A stretch of DNA of 64,000 nt from Flavobacteriales bacterium UBA6051 (GTDB lineage: Bacteria; Bacteroidota; Bacteroidia; Flavobacteriales_D; Crocinitomicaceae): contig DIYP01000011.1 of NCBI GenBank assembly GCA_002427735.1, positions 62,001 to 126,000 on the forward strand. The letters are read 5' to 3'. Numbering within the stretch: position 1 is the first letter of the stretch; the number at the start of each line of letters is the position of its first letter. Of this stretch, positions 52,068-62,100 are shown in pieces. Both the position numbers and the translations under genes were made by a program. The notes beneath the pieces were generated by a model, which worked only from the letters and a program-made list of their open reading frames with translations, did not search any database and was not told the origin of the DNA.

Positions 52068-54383
52068 ATGCAATCAATTATTGAAAGAATTACCACAACG
52101 AAGTCCGCAAATAATCTCATGAGCGATGTCATGTTAGCCGTTCCGAGAATTACATGTGGACTCGCATTATGTTTTGAATTTGGCTCCTCAAAATTTGGGA
52201 TGCCCTGGTCCGTATCTGATTCACTCCCACTTTTTCATGCTTCTGAGTGGTTTGCTGAGGACATTGATAAGTTCGGTGGAATATTTTCATTAGCCCCTGG
52301 TTTTTTCGCATGGATGGCGGCCGCTTCAGAGACTATTGGAGGACTCTTTTTGCTTCTTGGTTTACAGACGAGGATCGCCTCTTTTTTAATAATGTGTACA
52401 ATGTTAGTAGCCATCTTTTTTCAAAAATGGAACGATGGTCTTTGGGCTATGCTTCCAGCTATGGGATTCTTATGGGTTTCGTTATACGCACTTATAAATG
52501 GCTCTGGACGTTTCGGACTTGACTTCGTTCTTCATAAATATTTGAAGACAAAACGAACACTGAAGACGCCTTTAAAAACACTCAACAAGATTTCTTCAAT
52601 GTTCTTCATCTTGGCATTTACTTCGTTGATGTCAATGTATTCTATAGCGCAGGAAAAAGTAATAAGATTCGAAGTGGATATGAGTAAAGAGGAAGTCGTT
52701 TCTAGTGTTCAGCTGTTTGGGACAGAAGCGCCTTTAAGTGCTAATGAAGGTTATCCGTTAAGCGATCCGAACGGTGACGGTATTTATGAGGCTGAGGTGC
52801 GTTTTGAAACGGAAAACAAGTATGTGAGAGTTAAGTTTTCAAATGGAATTCAACGCGAACTTCAAGGGTATGATTCACGTGTTGTTTGGTTTGAAGATGA
52901 TAAAGTGAATAAGCGTTTCATTTTCAATGAACATGAATACTATTCCAAAGAACAAATAGCTGGAATTACATATGATGAACAGGAAATTATAGAGGATGTG
53001 GCTGTGCTAAAAAAAATCGTTCAGTATATCCATCCCGCTATTTACACCTTTCGCGACTCAATCAGTCTTCAAGTTGATTTTCAAGCATTAGAAAAGAAAA
53101 TGCTTGCTTCACCAGATTTGGTTAGCTGTTACAAAGCAATTTCTCAGTGCGTTGCACAAATAAAATGCAGCCATACTTTCACGAATCCATGGAATCAAAA
53201 CCTGCGCATTAAGAAGGCGATTTTTTATCAACCAGATAAAGTGCCTTTTACATTTCAACGAATCGGTAAGCGTTTATTTATTGATAAAAACGTATCCGAA
53301 AATAAAATGTTGAAAAAAGGATTGGAGATTAAACGTATTAATGGAGTTCTTGTAGATACAATATTGACGCGATTGACAAGTTACGTGACGTCAGATGGCA
53401 ACAATTACGAGAAGCGACTGGATCGGTTGTCATTGACTGGAAATGAAAAGTATTCATTCTTTGACATTTTTTATGCGCTTGAGTTTGGTTCAGCAACATC
53501 CTTTGAACTGGAACTATTCGATCTTGAGACAAATCAAGTGCTAACAACTGAGGTGAAACCTATCACAATAACAGATAGAAAGAGGAAGTTATCTCGGCTT
53601 TATGAGAACATAGAAGTGAGCCTCCGGGATGGTTGGAAGTTTGAGGTGCTGAACGAAAATACTGCGACACTTTCGATCAAATCCTTTGCGGTACAGCGTA
53701 ATGAGTTTGATTGGAAGCAATTTATAGATGATGCCTTATCGGAAATAAACCAACGATCAATTAAAAATCTAATTATTGATCTGCGTGACAATGAAGGCGG
53801 ACAGGGAGAAGTGGGTGAATACATTGTTCAGTACGTAATTCAGCGTCCGTTTGAAGCTCCAGCAATGATAGGTTCATCGCGCTATATGATTATACCGGAA
53901 GACATTAAACAATATATAGGTACTTGGGCAAAATTTCCTTATGATCTAACGAAAGCGATAGATCACTCAGAAAATGGCCGCCATTATTTCAAGGATAAGT
54001 ACGTCGTGAAACAAAAAACCTACAAACCAAAGAGAAATGGTTTTAAAGGAAATGTTTACCTCATGATTAATTCTACGAATAGTTCAGCAACACATATTCT
54101 GGCCTCTTATGCCAAGCGAATCCCTGAAATAACATTGGTGGGACAGGCGACTGGAGGAAATCAGATGGGGACGAATGGAGCATTTATGTTTTTCCTTAAT
54201 TTACCCAATACTGGCATTGTTGTCGATATTCCTATAATGAATATGGTCATTGATCCTCAGGGAGGAATGATTATCGATGGAGGAGTTCAACCTGATATTA
54301 CAGTAGAAAAGACCGCAGAGGATATGTTGAGTGGTTTCGACCGAGAAATCAATACGGTGCTAGAGATGATTGACAAACAATGA
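52068..54383 (+). CDS. DoxX membrane domain fused to an S41-family serine peptidase
   Basis: 771 residues. About 15-165 is a four-helix DoxX-like domain (PRITCGLALCFEFGSSKFG, ETIGGLFLLLGLQTRIASFL). At about 177-194 there is a signal-peptide-like helix (FFILAFTSLMSMYSIAQ) starting with an in-frame ATG at 52599. Then comes a beta-sandwich module like the AMPK/starch-binding type (about 200-290) and a C-terminal-processing-peptidase S41 domain (about 310-770: LIIDLRDNEGGQGEVGEYI, then NSTNSSATHILASYA with the candidate nucleophile Ser, GQATGGNQMGTNG). Two normally separate exported proteins seem joined in frame. No frame break is visible. Confidence 0.85.
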   Translation: MQSIIERITTTKSANNLMSDVMLAVPRITCGLALCFEFGSSKFGMPWSVSDSLPLFHASEWFAEDIDKFGGIFSLAPGFFAWMAAASETIGGLFLLLGLQTRIASFLIMCTMLVAIFFQKWNDGLWAMLPAMGFLWVSLYALINGSGRFGLDFVLHKYLKTKRTLKTPLKTLNKISSMFFILAFTSLMSMYSIAQEKVIRFEVDMSKEEVVSSVQLFGTEAPLSANEGYPLSDPNGDGIYEAEVRFETENKYVRVKFSNGIQRELQGYDSRVVWFEDDKVNKRFIFNEHEYYSKEQIAGITYDEQEIIEDVAVLKKIVQYIHPAIYTFRDSISLQVDFQALEKKMLASPDLVSCYKAISQCVAQIKCSHTFTNPWNQNLRIKKAIFYQPDKVPFTFQRIGKRLFIDKNVSENKMLKKGLEIKRINGVLVDTILTRLTSYVTSDGNNYEKRLDRLSLTGNEKYSFFDIFYALEFGSATSFELELFDLETNQVLTTEVKPITITDRKRKLSRLYENIEVSLRDGWKFEVLNENTATLSIKSFAVQRNEFDWKQFIDDALSEINQRSIKNLIIDLRDNEGGQGEVGEYIVQYVIQRPFEAPAMIGSSRYMIIPEDIKQYIGTWAKFPYDLTKAIDHSENGRHYFKDKYVVKQKTYKPKRNGFKGNVYLMINSTNSSATHILASYAKRIPEITLVGQATGGNQMGTNGAFMFFLNLPNTGIVVDIPIMNMVIDPQGGMIIDGGVQPDITVEKTAEDMLSGFDREINTVLEMIDKQ

Positions 54384-54415
54384 AACAACGTCAATATCCT
54401 TTGTAAATTAGTCGT

Positions 54416-55309
54416 GTGATAGTCTTGGGAAATCATGTAGTAGAAGACAATAGCCAGCATCGCCGTATGGTAGACTATTGTATTGGATTGTTTCCTCAGT
54501 TACCATCGCGAAATGCTGTCAAGAAAGCACTCAAGAAAGGTGAGTTATTACTGAATGGGAAAACGGCAAATACAGGAACTTTTCTTAGTGAAGGTGATCG
54601 CATTGAATTACTGGAAAGTAACCGGAAGAAACCCAAGCAGTTTCCCATCGATGTGCCTATTGTTTTCGAAGATGATCACCTGGTTGTTGTTAATAAGCCG
54701 GCAGGTTTGGTTGTGAATGGGAATCGCTATCAAACCTTGGAAAATGCATTAGTGGATCGCTGCGAGCCTTCACAGGAGGCTGATCGCTTGGAGTGGGTCG
54801 TTCCGGTTCATCGCCTAGACGGCCCTACAAGTGGTTTAGTGATCTGCGCAAAAACGTTTACGGCAAGAATTGAGATGATGAAGCAATTTGAGACGCGAAA
54901 AGTTGAGAAGGTATATCATGCAATTCTTCAGGGAAAAGTAGAAGGTGATCATGTCATTAATAAAACAATTGACGGTGTAAATGCGATAAGTGAGCTCCGA
55001 GCCTTGGAAGTCGTTCCATCGCTACGAAATGGTCATGTCACTCTTGTTGAATTACGCCCAAAAACGGGAAGAACGCATCAATTGCGAGTTCACTGCTCAG
55101 GAATTGGTTTCCCGATTATAGGAGATACGCTATATGGTGAACAAGGAAATACCATGTTGCATAAAGGATTGTTTTTGACAGCTACGCATTTGCATTTTCA
55201 ACACCCTCTAAGTCAAGTGGAACAAAAGATAGAAATTCCCGTTCCATATAAGTTCAGAAGCTTTATGAACAGGGAAAAAGAAAGGTTCGAACGTAAGTCT
55301 ACTAGTTGA
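54416..55309 (+). CDS. RluA-family pseudouridine synthase
   Basis: 297 residues, GTG start. An S4-like RNA-binding start (AVKKALKKGELLLNGKTANTGTFLSEGDRIEL) is followed by the synthase domain: VVVNKPAGLVVNG, VHRLDGPTSGLVICAKT with the catalytic Asp, RTHQLRVHCSGIGFPIIGDTLYG. It isomerises uridine to pseudouridine in rRNA or tRNA; the target is not deducible. No obvious promoter in the 32-bp gap after the DoxX-S41 gene, so it may be cotranscribed with it. It overlaps the convergent lipoprotein gene by 8 nt. Confidence 0.93.
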   Translation: MIVLGNHVVEDNSQHRRMVDYCIGLFPQLPSRNAVKKALKKGELLLNGKTANTGTFLSEGDRIELLESNRKKPKQFPIDVPIVFEDDHLVVVNKPAGLVVNGNRYQTLENALVDRCEPSQEADRLEWVVPVHRLDGPTSGLVICAKTFTARIEMMKQFETRKVEKVYHAILQGKVEGDHVINKTIDGVNAISELRALEVVPSLRNGHVTLVELRPKTGRTHQLRVHCSGIGFPIIGDTLYGEQGNTMLHKGLFLTATHLHFQHPLSQVEQKIEIPVPYKFRSFMNREKERFERKSTS

Positions 55310-56111
55310 CCTTGGAAAGAACGCCTTCGAAATAAGCACGTGCTCCTCGGTAATATTGACAGTCGCCAGTTTCATGCACCTCCACTGTGTTTCCGGAAAA
55401 AGTAAAGGTTAACTCGCATGATTCCAAGTCTCTGAAAATCCCTGTATCACCTTTACGCTTTGCGAATCCTTCTACGCTTCCTATATGTGCATTCGCACCA
55501 ATAACGCTATAGTAAAAGGAAAAGAAACCTCCGCCAACTTCAGAAATCGTTAGGACGTCAGTTACCTCTTCTTCGTAATCATCTTCACCGCTAAAGAGTG
55601 TTATTTTATGAACGTCCTTGTAACGTCCGTGCTTAGCAGAGTAATCTTCTTCACTTAAATCAATCAATGTCGCCGTGAAATCTTCCTTTTCTTGTGCATC
55701 TTTTTGTTTCATCCAACGGCCTTCAATTTCACCATGTGATAGCTTAAATTCAAGGTAACCAGTAGTTTTGCCTTTGTATGATTCTGTTGCTTTTACCATG
55801 CCAGAAGAAGGGTCATATGTACCCTCAAGACTCAGTGTCTTTTGGTGTTTAGCATAGAAATAATTTCCGCTTACTGCCTCTCCTTGGATTTCTAAAGCCA
55901 GTACCACTTGACTTTCGTAGAGTCCTAGTTTTCCCTCATAAAGTCCCCAAATGATTTCCTCAGGCTCTTCTAGGGAGGATGGTGGAACAGACTCTTCTGC
56001 TATAGGTGCAATATCATCCTCAGGTTTTTCTTCTGGCTTTATTTCGGTTTTACAAGCGATTAATGCGAATAGACAAAGTAGTAATAGGCTCAATGATTTC
56101 AATCGAAGCAT
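55302..56111 (-). CDS. Lipoprotein of unknown function
   Basis: 269 residues. Lipobox (LFALIAC, Cys20), then an acidic, proline/glutamate-rich linker (about 22-55) and a beta-rich domain (WGLYEGKLGLYESQVVLALEIQGEAVSGNYFYAKH, then LEFKLSHGEIEGRWM). The last third has two cysteines (ESCELTF, GDCQYYRGARAYFEG) that could form a disulphide. The repeated G-x-Y/F-x-Y strands recall calycin/lipocalin-like barrels, but I do not recognise a family. Divergent from the next lipoprotein gene. Confidence 0.72.
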   Translation of the reverse strand: MLRLKSLSLLLLCLFALIACKTEIKPEEKPEDDIAPIAEESVPPSSLEEPEEIIWGLYEGKLGLYESQVVLALEIQGEAVSGNYFYAKHQKTLSLEGTYDPSSGMVKATESYKGKTTGYLEFKLSHGEIEGRWMKQKDAQEKEDFTATLIDLSEEDYSAKHGRYKDVHKITLFSGEDDYEEEVTDVLTISEVGGGFFSFYYSVIGANAHIGSVEGFAKRKGDTGIFRDLESCELTFTFSGNTVEVHETGDCQYYRGARAYFEGVLSKVN

Positions 56112-56160
56112 ATGATGTAATTTCTTAATTTAGCTGAGGTCTAAATGTACAAATAAAGCT

Positions 56161-56616
56161 ATGAAAAAGGTATTCGCATTATTGCTCCTTACGACAGTTC
56201 TGATGAGTTGCAAAATGATTGTTAATGATATCAAGAAGACAAATAAGGTGCGAAAAATAGCGCTGGAGCATTGCGAGTGCAAATTGGCTGAAGTGGACAA
56301 GAGTTATCGTGGTGGAAATTCAATCATGGAGATCACATTAAAAAAATGGTGGTCAACTGATCATCTGTTAACCGCTGAGAATGTTTTTACTGCGATTCAA
56401 GATAGTTTCCCTAAGATTTGCAATTTCGGAGAAGTGTCTATCGTATTTGAGCATGAAGGATTTGACGAGCGTTTCCTTTTTTATGGATGCGAGCACGAGC
56501 CGGAAACAGATACTGTTTTCTGGGATGTAGACGACGAACCTTCAGACACAGGGGAATATACCGATGATGATTGGGATAACTTTATGAATGAAGAAGATTC
56601 CTTAGCAGGAAACTAA
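56161..56616 (+). CDS. Small lipoprotein of unknown function
   Basis: 151 residues. Lipobox (TTVLMSC, Cys17). Four further cysteines (EHCECKL, FPKICNF, FYGCEHE) may pair in the periplasm. The C-terminus is strongly acidic (DVDDEPSDTGEYTDDDWDN). No family recognised. Monocistronic; it converges with hutF, 9 bp from its stop. Confidence 0.68.
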   Translation: MKKVFALLLLTTVLMSCKMIVNDIKKTNKVRKIALEHCECKLAEVDKSYRGGNSIMEITLKKWWSTDHLLTAENVFTAIQDSFPKICNFGEVSIVFEHEGFDERFLFYGCEHEPETDTVFWDVDDEPSDTGEYTDDDWDNFMNEEDSLAGN

Positions 56617-56625
56617 TGCTATTGC

Positions 56626-57996
56626 TTAGCGGTTTTTCAATTCGCCCAATGTTTTCTGGAACTGGTTAAGAATAGCATCATGATGAACATGCTTACCTTT
56701 TGACTGAATACTTCCATTTACAATAGTGCCCCATTGGTGACTGGCATCAGCAGTGTAAACAATAGAGGATGTCAGGTTTTCAGACGAGCAAACACTTAGG
56801 AGCGGAGTGGAAGCGTCCAATATTGAAGCATTGAAACGTTGCCCAACTGAAAAGTAATCATGGTGATAATTATTCATTGCTTTTCTTCCTGCTAATAATG
56901 CGGTTTGAATAGCAAACAGTCCGCTGTCTCCATGTTTTCCTGCAAAGGTATCCCTGTCATGTGAAATTAAACGTTGTCCGTAATCCAACAAACGAAGCTC
57001 TTCCAGAGGGTTGATACCAATGTGACTATCTGTACCAATACTCCAATTACCTCCCATTTTTTGATAGTCAATAAGTGGGAAAATTCCATCCCCTAAATTC
57101 CCTTCAGTTGTGGGACAAATAACGACATTTGCACCGCTTTTAGCGATAGCCGTAGTTTCTTCCTTCGTAAGGTGCGTAGCGTGAACGAGGTGAAAGCGAT
57201 CGTTCAATTCAACGTTATCAACGAACCATTCTACAGGTCTTTTTCCGAGGAATGCTTTGCAATCTTCAATTTCTTTCAGTTGCTCTGCAATATGAATATG
57301 AAAAGGAATATCCTGCGGTCCGGACTTTGCAATTTCCGCAATATCAGATGGATCAACCCCGCGCATAGAGTGCATTCCCATGGCAATGTTTGCTCCATCG
57401 TAATCTTTACATACTTCTCTCGAAGCTTCTAAAAGAGCGAGGTACGTATCAATGTCCTTTGAAATAAAGCGTTTTTGGCCTTCTACTGGATCCTTTCCGA
57501 AACCACCTTTTTGGTAAAATATAGGTACAAGAGTAATGTTAATACCAGCTAATTTTGCGGCAGCGACCAACCTGCTTCCCATTTCGGCCAAGTTATCATA
57601 GTGTTGACCATTTTTGTCATGGTGCACATAGTGAAACTCTGCAACATGTGTATAACCGTGTCTAACCATTTCTGCATAAAGCATTGTCGCAATTCCTTCT
57701 AGTTGCTCGGGACTTACATTCAATGCAAGCTTATACATCGCCTCTCGCCAGGACCAGAAATTATCTGAAGTATGTTGAACATCATGAACCTCTGCCAGCC
57801 CCGCCATGGCATATTGAAAGGCATGCGAATGAGCATTTTGAAAACCGGGAAGTGCGTAGCCATTGATGAAATCACTTTTTTCTGTTGATTCGTTCGAAGT
57901 AATAGCTTGGATGATACCTTTTTCATCGACTTTTACCGAAGCGTTTTCAACCCACCCATCATTGAGTAGTAAGCCTTTGAATGAGAATGTTTTCAT
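56626..57996 (-). CDS. hutF: Formimidoylglutamate deiminase
   Basis: 456 residues from ATG at 57996; a longer frame to 58032 would overlap hutG. Amidohydrolase fold with metal-binding HSHAFQYAMAG, HIHIAEQ, LVHATHLTKEE and GTDSHIGINPLEELR, all in HutF order. It converts N-formimino-L-glutamate to N-formyl-L-glutamate and ammonia, the fourth step of the five-step histidine pathway. hutG lies 1 nt upstream, so they are cotranscribed. No hutH, hutU or hutI in the window. Confidence 0.93.
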   Translation of the reverse strand: MKTFSFKGLLLNDGWVENASVKVDEKGIIQAITSNESTEKSDFINGYALPGFQNAHSHAFQYAMAGLAEVHDVQHTSDNFWSWREAMYKLALNVSPEQLEGIATMLYAEMVRHGYTHVAEFHYVHHDKNGQHYDNLAEMGSRLVAAAKLAGINITLVPIFYQKGGFGKDPVEGQKRFISKDIDTYLALLEASREVCKDYDGANIAMGMHSMRGVDPSDIAEIAKSGPQDIPFHIHIAEQLKEIEDCKAFLGKRPVEWFVDNVELNDRFHLVHATHLTKEETTAIAKSGANVVICPTTEGNLGDGIFPLIDYQKMGGNWSIGTDSHIGINPLEELRLLDYGQRLISHDRDTFAGKHGDSGLFAIQTALLAGRKAMNNYHHDYFSVGQRFNASILDASTPLLSVCSSENLTSSIVYTADASHQWGTIVNGSIQSKGKHVHHDAILNQFQKTLGELKNR

Positions 57997-57997
57997 A

Positions 57998-58807
57998 TTA
58001 GATTTCTTGTAATTTATGGATGAGGGCTTCAAAAGTTGGTTTTAATACAGCACGCATTTCGTTAGCTCGCTCCTCATGAAAATTTCGTTCTTCATCATCC
58101 ATGTATAAGATTTTATTCATCTCTAATTGAAGCGCATGAATATTCTGTTCTGGTTTGCCGAAGTATCGTGTAATGTGTCCCCCTTTGAATGGAGTATTAT
58201 GATTAACACCAAATTTCCCAGATGTTAATCCATGTAGGGCAGTTTCGATAAGTTCCGGATGGGCAGTGGTTTCATCATTGTTTCCAAGAATCATATCTGG
58301 AAATATTTCCTTTCTGATTGTCGGAACAAAATGTCGAATGGAATGGGCATCCCACAAAAGTGCTTTCCCAAAAGTGGCAAGGCGTTCATCCAATAAATCT
58401 TGAATCTTGTTGTAATACGGCCAGTAATATTCGGTCAACCGACGCTCTACTTCTTTTTGATCTGGTATGCGATCATCAGATATATATATTGACTTCCCAA
58501 AGAAGTCAGTAGTGGTAGTCAGTCCGGTTATAATTCTACCATCGTCGTATAGTGGCGCACTTTCAGGATCTCGATTTAAGTCAATTGCCCATCGGCTGTA
58601 TTTCGCATGGATAATGGTAATCCCGAGTTCAGTGGCAAAATTATAAAGTTGATGCACGAACCAGTCTGTGTCATCTGGGGCAGCCATCATCTCTGGGACA
58701 TAATCATTTCTGATTTCGTCAGGAAAATCTGTACCACAATGTGGTACGCTTAAAATGATAGGTACAATAGGCTGTTTAGGCTCTATTACAACGAATGGAT
58801 CTGGCAT
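57998..58807 (-). CDS. hutG: N-formylglutamate deformylase (N-formylglutamate amidohydrolase)
   Basis: 269 residues. ILSVPHCGTDFP, SRWAIDLNRDPESAPLY and LLWDAHSIRHFVP are the metal-site and substrate motifs of the FGase family. It hydrolyses N-formyl-L-glutamate to glutamate and formate, directly after HutF. First gene of a hutG-hutF unit, with a -7 box (58822-58829) 14 nt before the ATG. Confidence 0.93.
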   Translation of the reverse strand: MPDPFVVIEPKQPIVPIILSVPHCGTDFPDEIRNDYVPEMMAAPDDTDWFVHQLYNFATELGITIIHAKYSRWAIDLNRDPESAPLYDDGRIITGLTTTTDFFGKSIYISDDRIPDQKEVERRLTEYYWPYYNKIQDLLDERLATFGKALLWDAHSIRHFVPTIRKEIFPDMILGNNDETTAHPELIETALHGLTSGKFGVNHNTPFKGGHITRYFGKPEQNIHALQLEMNKILYMDDEERNFHEERANEMRAVLKPTFEALIHKLQEI

Positions 58808-58821
58808 AACTTGACTTTGAG

Positions 58822-58829
58822 CAAAAATA
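58822..58829 (-). promoter_or_regulatory. -7 promoter box of hutG-hutF
   Basis: TATTTTTG on the minus strand, 14 nt before the hutG ATG. Confidence 0.6.
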
Positions 58830-59184
58830 CAAGAATCGCTGAGAAAGAATGAAAGAAAAGAAAGGGGTACAAGCGCTTCTTAGTTGTTAAGGTGTTGTTT
58901 TTGAGTTGTTTGTGTTGAAATTCCAGTTTTAAGACTAAAACGGTCAAAAAAATATTCACTGGCAAGTCCGGTAGGATAAATGAAAGCTAAACTTTGATCA
59001 AAATAATAGAGTGATAGCTGTGTATGCATAATAGTTTAAATGATAGATGAAGAAAAAAAAAGTGTAGACCAATGACCGATTATTGTCTTTAAAGCACTGT
59101 TTAATAAATAATGCACGCATAATAATAGATAGGCATCCAAATTCTCGCTAAAACGTTTTATTAGTAGAACCAACTTCTACAGCT
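58830..59184. other. Divergent AT-rich intergenic region
   Basis: Between hutG and the large T9SS gene, 377 bp counting the hutG leader. No ORF, tRNA or repeat of note in 58830-59148. Near the large gene there is a 12-bp palindrome and a hairpin, listed separately. No perfect plus-strand -7 box is visible. Confidence 0.6.
59149..59180 (+). promoter_or_regulatory. Palindrome and start-proximal hairpin of the large T9SS gene
   Basis: TAAAACGTTTTA (59149-59160) is a perfect 12-bp palindrome. GTAGAA-CCAAC-TTCTAC (59164-59180) is a perfect 6-bp hairpin ending 4 nt before the ATG, placed to affect transcription or ribosome access. Confidence 0.45.
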
Positions 59185-62100
59185 ATGAAACCAACACTCT
59201 ACATTTTTACAATGTGCATGTTCGGGTTCGGACTTTTCGCACAGCATGAACACTCAGAAATTGAGCATCTTTTTGAAAACAAAAGTTTAGCTGATTTTGA
59301 ACAACAATTGAATCTAACTCATGAGGACTATTCAAATCAGTTATTACTAGATTTTGTGGATAGGTCTTATCAAAATTTCCATGATTCCATACACGGAAGA
59401 CTGCTCGCAGGGTTTCCCGTTAGGCCATTAAAATTTGAGTTAAGCTATGGTCGATTAGTAGATTCACTTAGCAATCAATTAGGGCAATTCAAACCTTCAC
59501 CTTCCATTCCAGGTTCGCCAAAAGCAGCAGATGGTCCTTGTGTCAATATGGATTTTGAGACGGGTGACTTCACTGGTTGGACGCTCACAAGAGGAAACGT
59601 AACTGGAGCCACTCCCTACAGTTTTGCAGGTGAGTTCGCCGTCGGTCCTGGGCCTTATCACACAGTCTTTGGTGGAGGTCTTGATCCAGTGACAGGTATT
59701 CCACGTGTGAACCCATTGGGTGGGGCTTTTTCCGTTAGACTTGGAAATGGAGTAGGAGTAGGAGCAAGAGCCGCTCGCTTAAAGCAAACATTTATGGTAG
59801 ATGCCAGCAATTACATGTTTACCTATAGCTATGCTGTCATTTTTGAATCACCAGCAGGTCATTCGCTAAACCAGTTGCCTTATTTTACTGTTCGCGTATT
59901 CGATTCACTGGGCAATAGTATCCCATGCGGAGAATACTCGGTAATTGCAGATGCAGCCAACGCACCGGACTACGAGACAACGACCTGGGGGGGAACAACA
60001 GTTCTTTTTAAAAATTGGGAGACGGTTTTCACCAACCTGAGTGCCTACATTGGACAGAATGTTACTGTTGAATTTACTTCGGGAGATTGTTCTTTAACTG
60101 GTCATTTTGGCTATGCGTATGTTGATGCCTCTTGTGGGGTAGATGAATTAACAGCTTCTAATGATATTATTTGTACTGGAGACTCTTCCATATTGACTGC
60201 TCCACCTGGTGCTGCAAGTTATCTTTGGAGCAATGGCAGTACAACTCAATCGACAACAGTGTATACAGGAGGAGTATACTCATGCACAATCACGCCTTTT
60301 CAAGGAGGAGGGTGCGACATTACCTTGGATATAACAATTACCGAGAATCCATCACCGGTTGCCAACTTTACAAGTGCCCTTACAGCTTGTGTTGGAGAGC
60401 AAATTGACTTCACCAATCTTTCCACTATTCCTTTACCAGGAATTATTTCGGGATACCGCTGGGATTTTGGAGATGGAAATGTAACACCCATTTCGACTGG
60501 CGCGATCATAGGCGTAACGAATACGAACGGAACTTACATAAATGCTGGACATTGGTATGACGCGCCTGGTGTCTACAATGTTGAATTGTATGTTGAATCT
60601 TCGGATGGATGCGCGGACTCAATGACAGTTCCTGTTACAATTCATGGACTGCCGCCGGTGGTCGCTGGTCCCGATCAAGTGGTTTGTGAAGGAGCGCAGG
60701 TAACACTTTCCGGTGCCGGAGCAGTGAATTATGTCTGGGATAATGGCATTACTAATGGAGTAGCGTTTACGCCGGCAGTTGGGACAATCACATACACCGT
60801 TACTGGTACAGATGCGAATGGTTGTGTGAATACCGATCAGGTGGATGTAACGGTAAACCCGCTCCCGAACGTTGATGCAGGTGCTGATCAAACAGTATGT
60901 GACGGAGATCAGGTAACATTGATCGGTTCAGGAATACCGGGTGCCGGAGCAGGAACATATGTTTGGGACAACGGTGTGACGAATGGAGTAGCATTTACCC
61001 CACCACTGGGTATAACAACATACACGGTAACCGGAACCGATGGGAATGGTTGTGTGAATACTGATCAGGTTGATGTAACAGTGAATGCATTGCCCAATGT
61101 AAATGCTGGTGTAGATCAAACAGTATGTGAAGGAACACAAGTTACGCTTTGGGGAGCTGGTGCAGTGAGCTATGTTTGGGATAATGGAGTAATAGATGGA
61201 GTCGCCTTTACGCCTATAGTTGGCACAACATATACGGTAACAGGCACTGACGGGAATGGTTGTATGAATACTGATCAAGTAGATGTTATTGTGAATCCAT
61301 TGCCAAATGTGAATGCTAGTCCCGATCAAGTGATTTGTGAAGGAGCGCAGGTAACACTTTCCGGTGCAGGAGCAGTGAATTATGTCTGGGATAATGGCAT
61401 TACTGATGGAGTTGCCTTTACGCCAGCAGTTGGGACAATCACATACACGGTTACTGGTACAGATGCGAATGGTTGTGTGAATACCGATCAGGTGGATGTA
61501 ACGGTAAATCCGCTCCCTAACGTTGATGCAGGTGCTGATCAAACAGTATGTGACGGAAATCAGGTAACACTGATCGGTTCAGGGATACCGGGTGCTGGAG
61601 CGGGAACATATGTTTGGGACAACGGTGTGACGAATGGAGTAGCATTTACCCCACCACTGGGTACAACAACATATACCGTAACCGGAACTGATGGAAATGG
61701 TTGTGTGAACACTGATCAGGTTGATGTAACAGTGAATGCATTACCCAATGTAAATGCTGGTGTAGATCAAACAGTATGTGAAGGAACACAAGTTACGCTA
61801 TGGGGAGCTGGTGCAGTGAGCTATGTTTGGGATAATGGAGTAATAGATGGAGTCGCCTTTACGCCTATAGTTGGCACAACAACATATACGGTAACAGGCA
61901 CTGACGGGAATGGTTGTATGAATACTGATCAAGTAGATGTTATTGTGAATCCATTGCCAAATGTGAATGCTGGTCCCGATCAAGTGATTTGTGAAGGAGC
62001 GCAGGTAACACTTTCCGGTGCAGGAGCAGTGAATTATGTCTGGGATAATGGAGTAGTAGATGGAGTCGCCTTTACGCCAGCAGTTGGGACAATCACATAC

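Noticed and set aside
52068..54383. DoxX-S41 gene considered as a frameshift or lost stop codon artefact
   Set aside because: The frame is continuous, both domains are complete, and codon use does not change; kept as a genuine fusion pending comparison.
58808..59184. Possible tRNA or small RNA gene in the 377-bp divergent gap
   Set aside because: No cloverleaf, no terminator-like hairpin with T-run and no conserved RNA pattern seen.
60928..61542. Long open frame on the minus strand over the Ig-like repeats (and a similar one at 61798-62196)
   Set aside because: It mirrors the tandem repeat of the real plus-strand gene; its product is repetitive, Ile/Cys/Thr-rich, and has no start context or domain.
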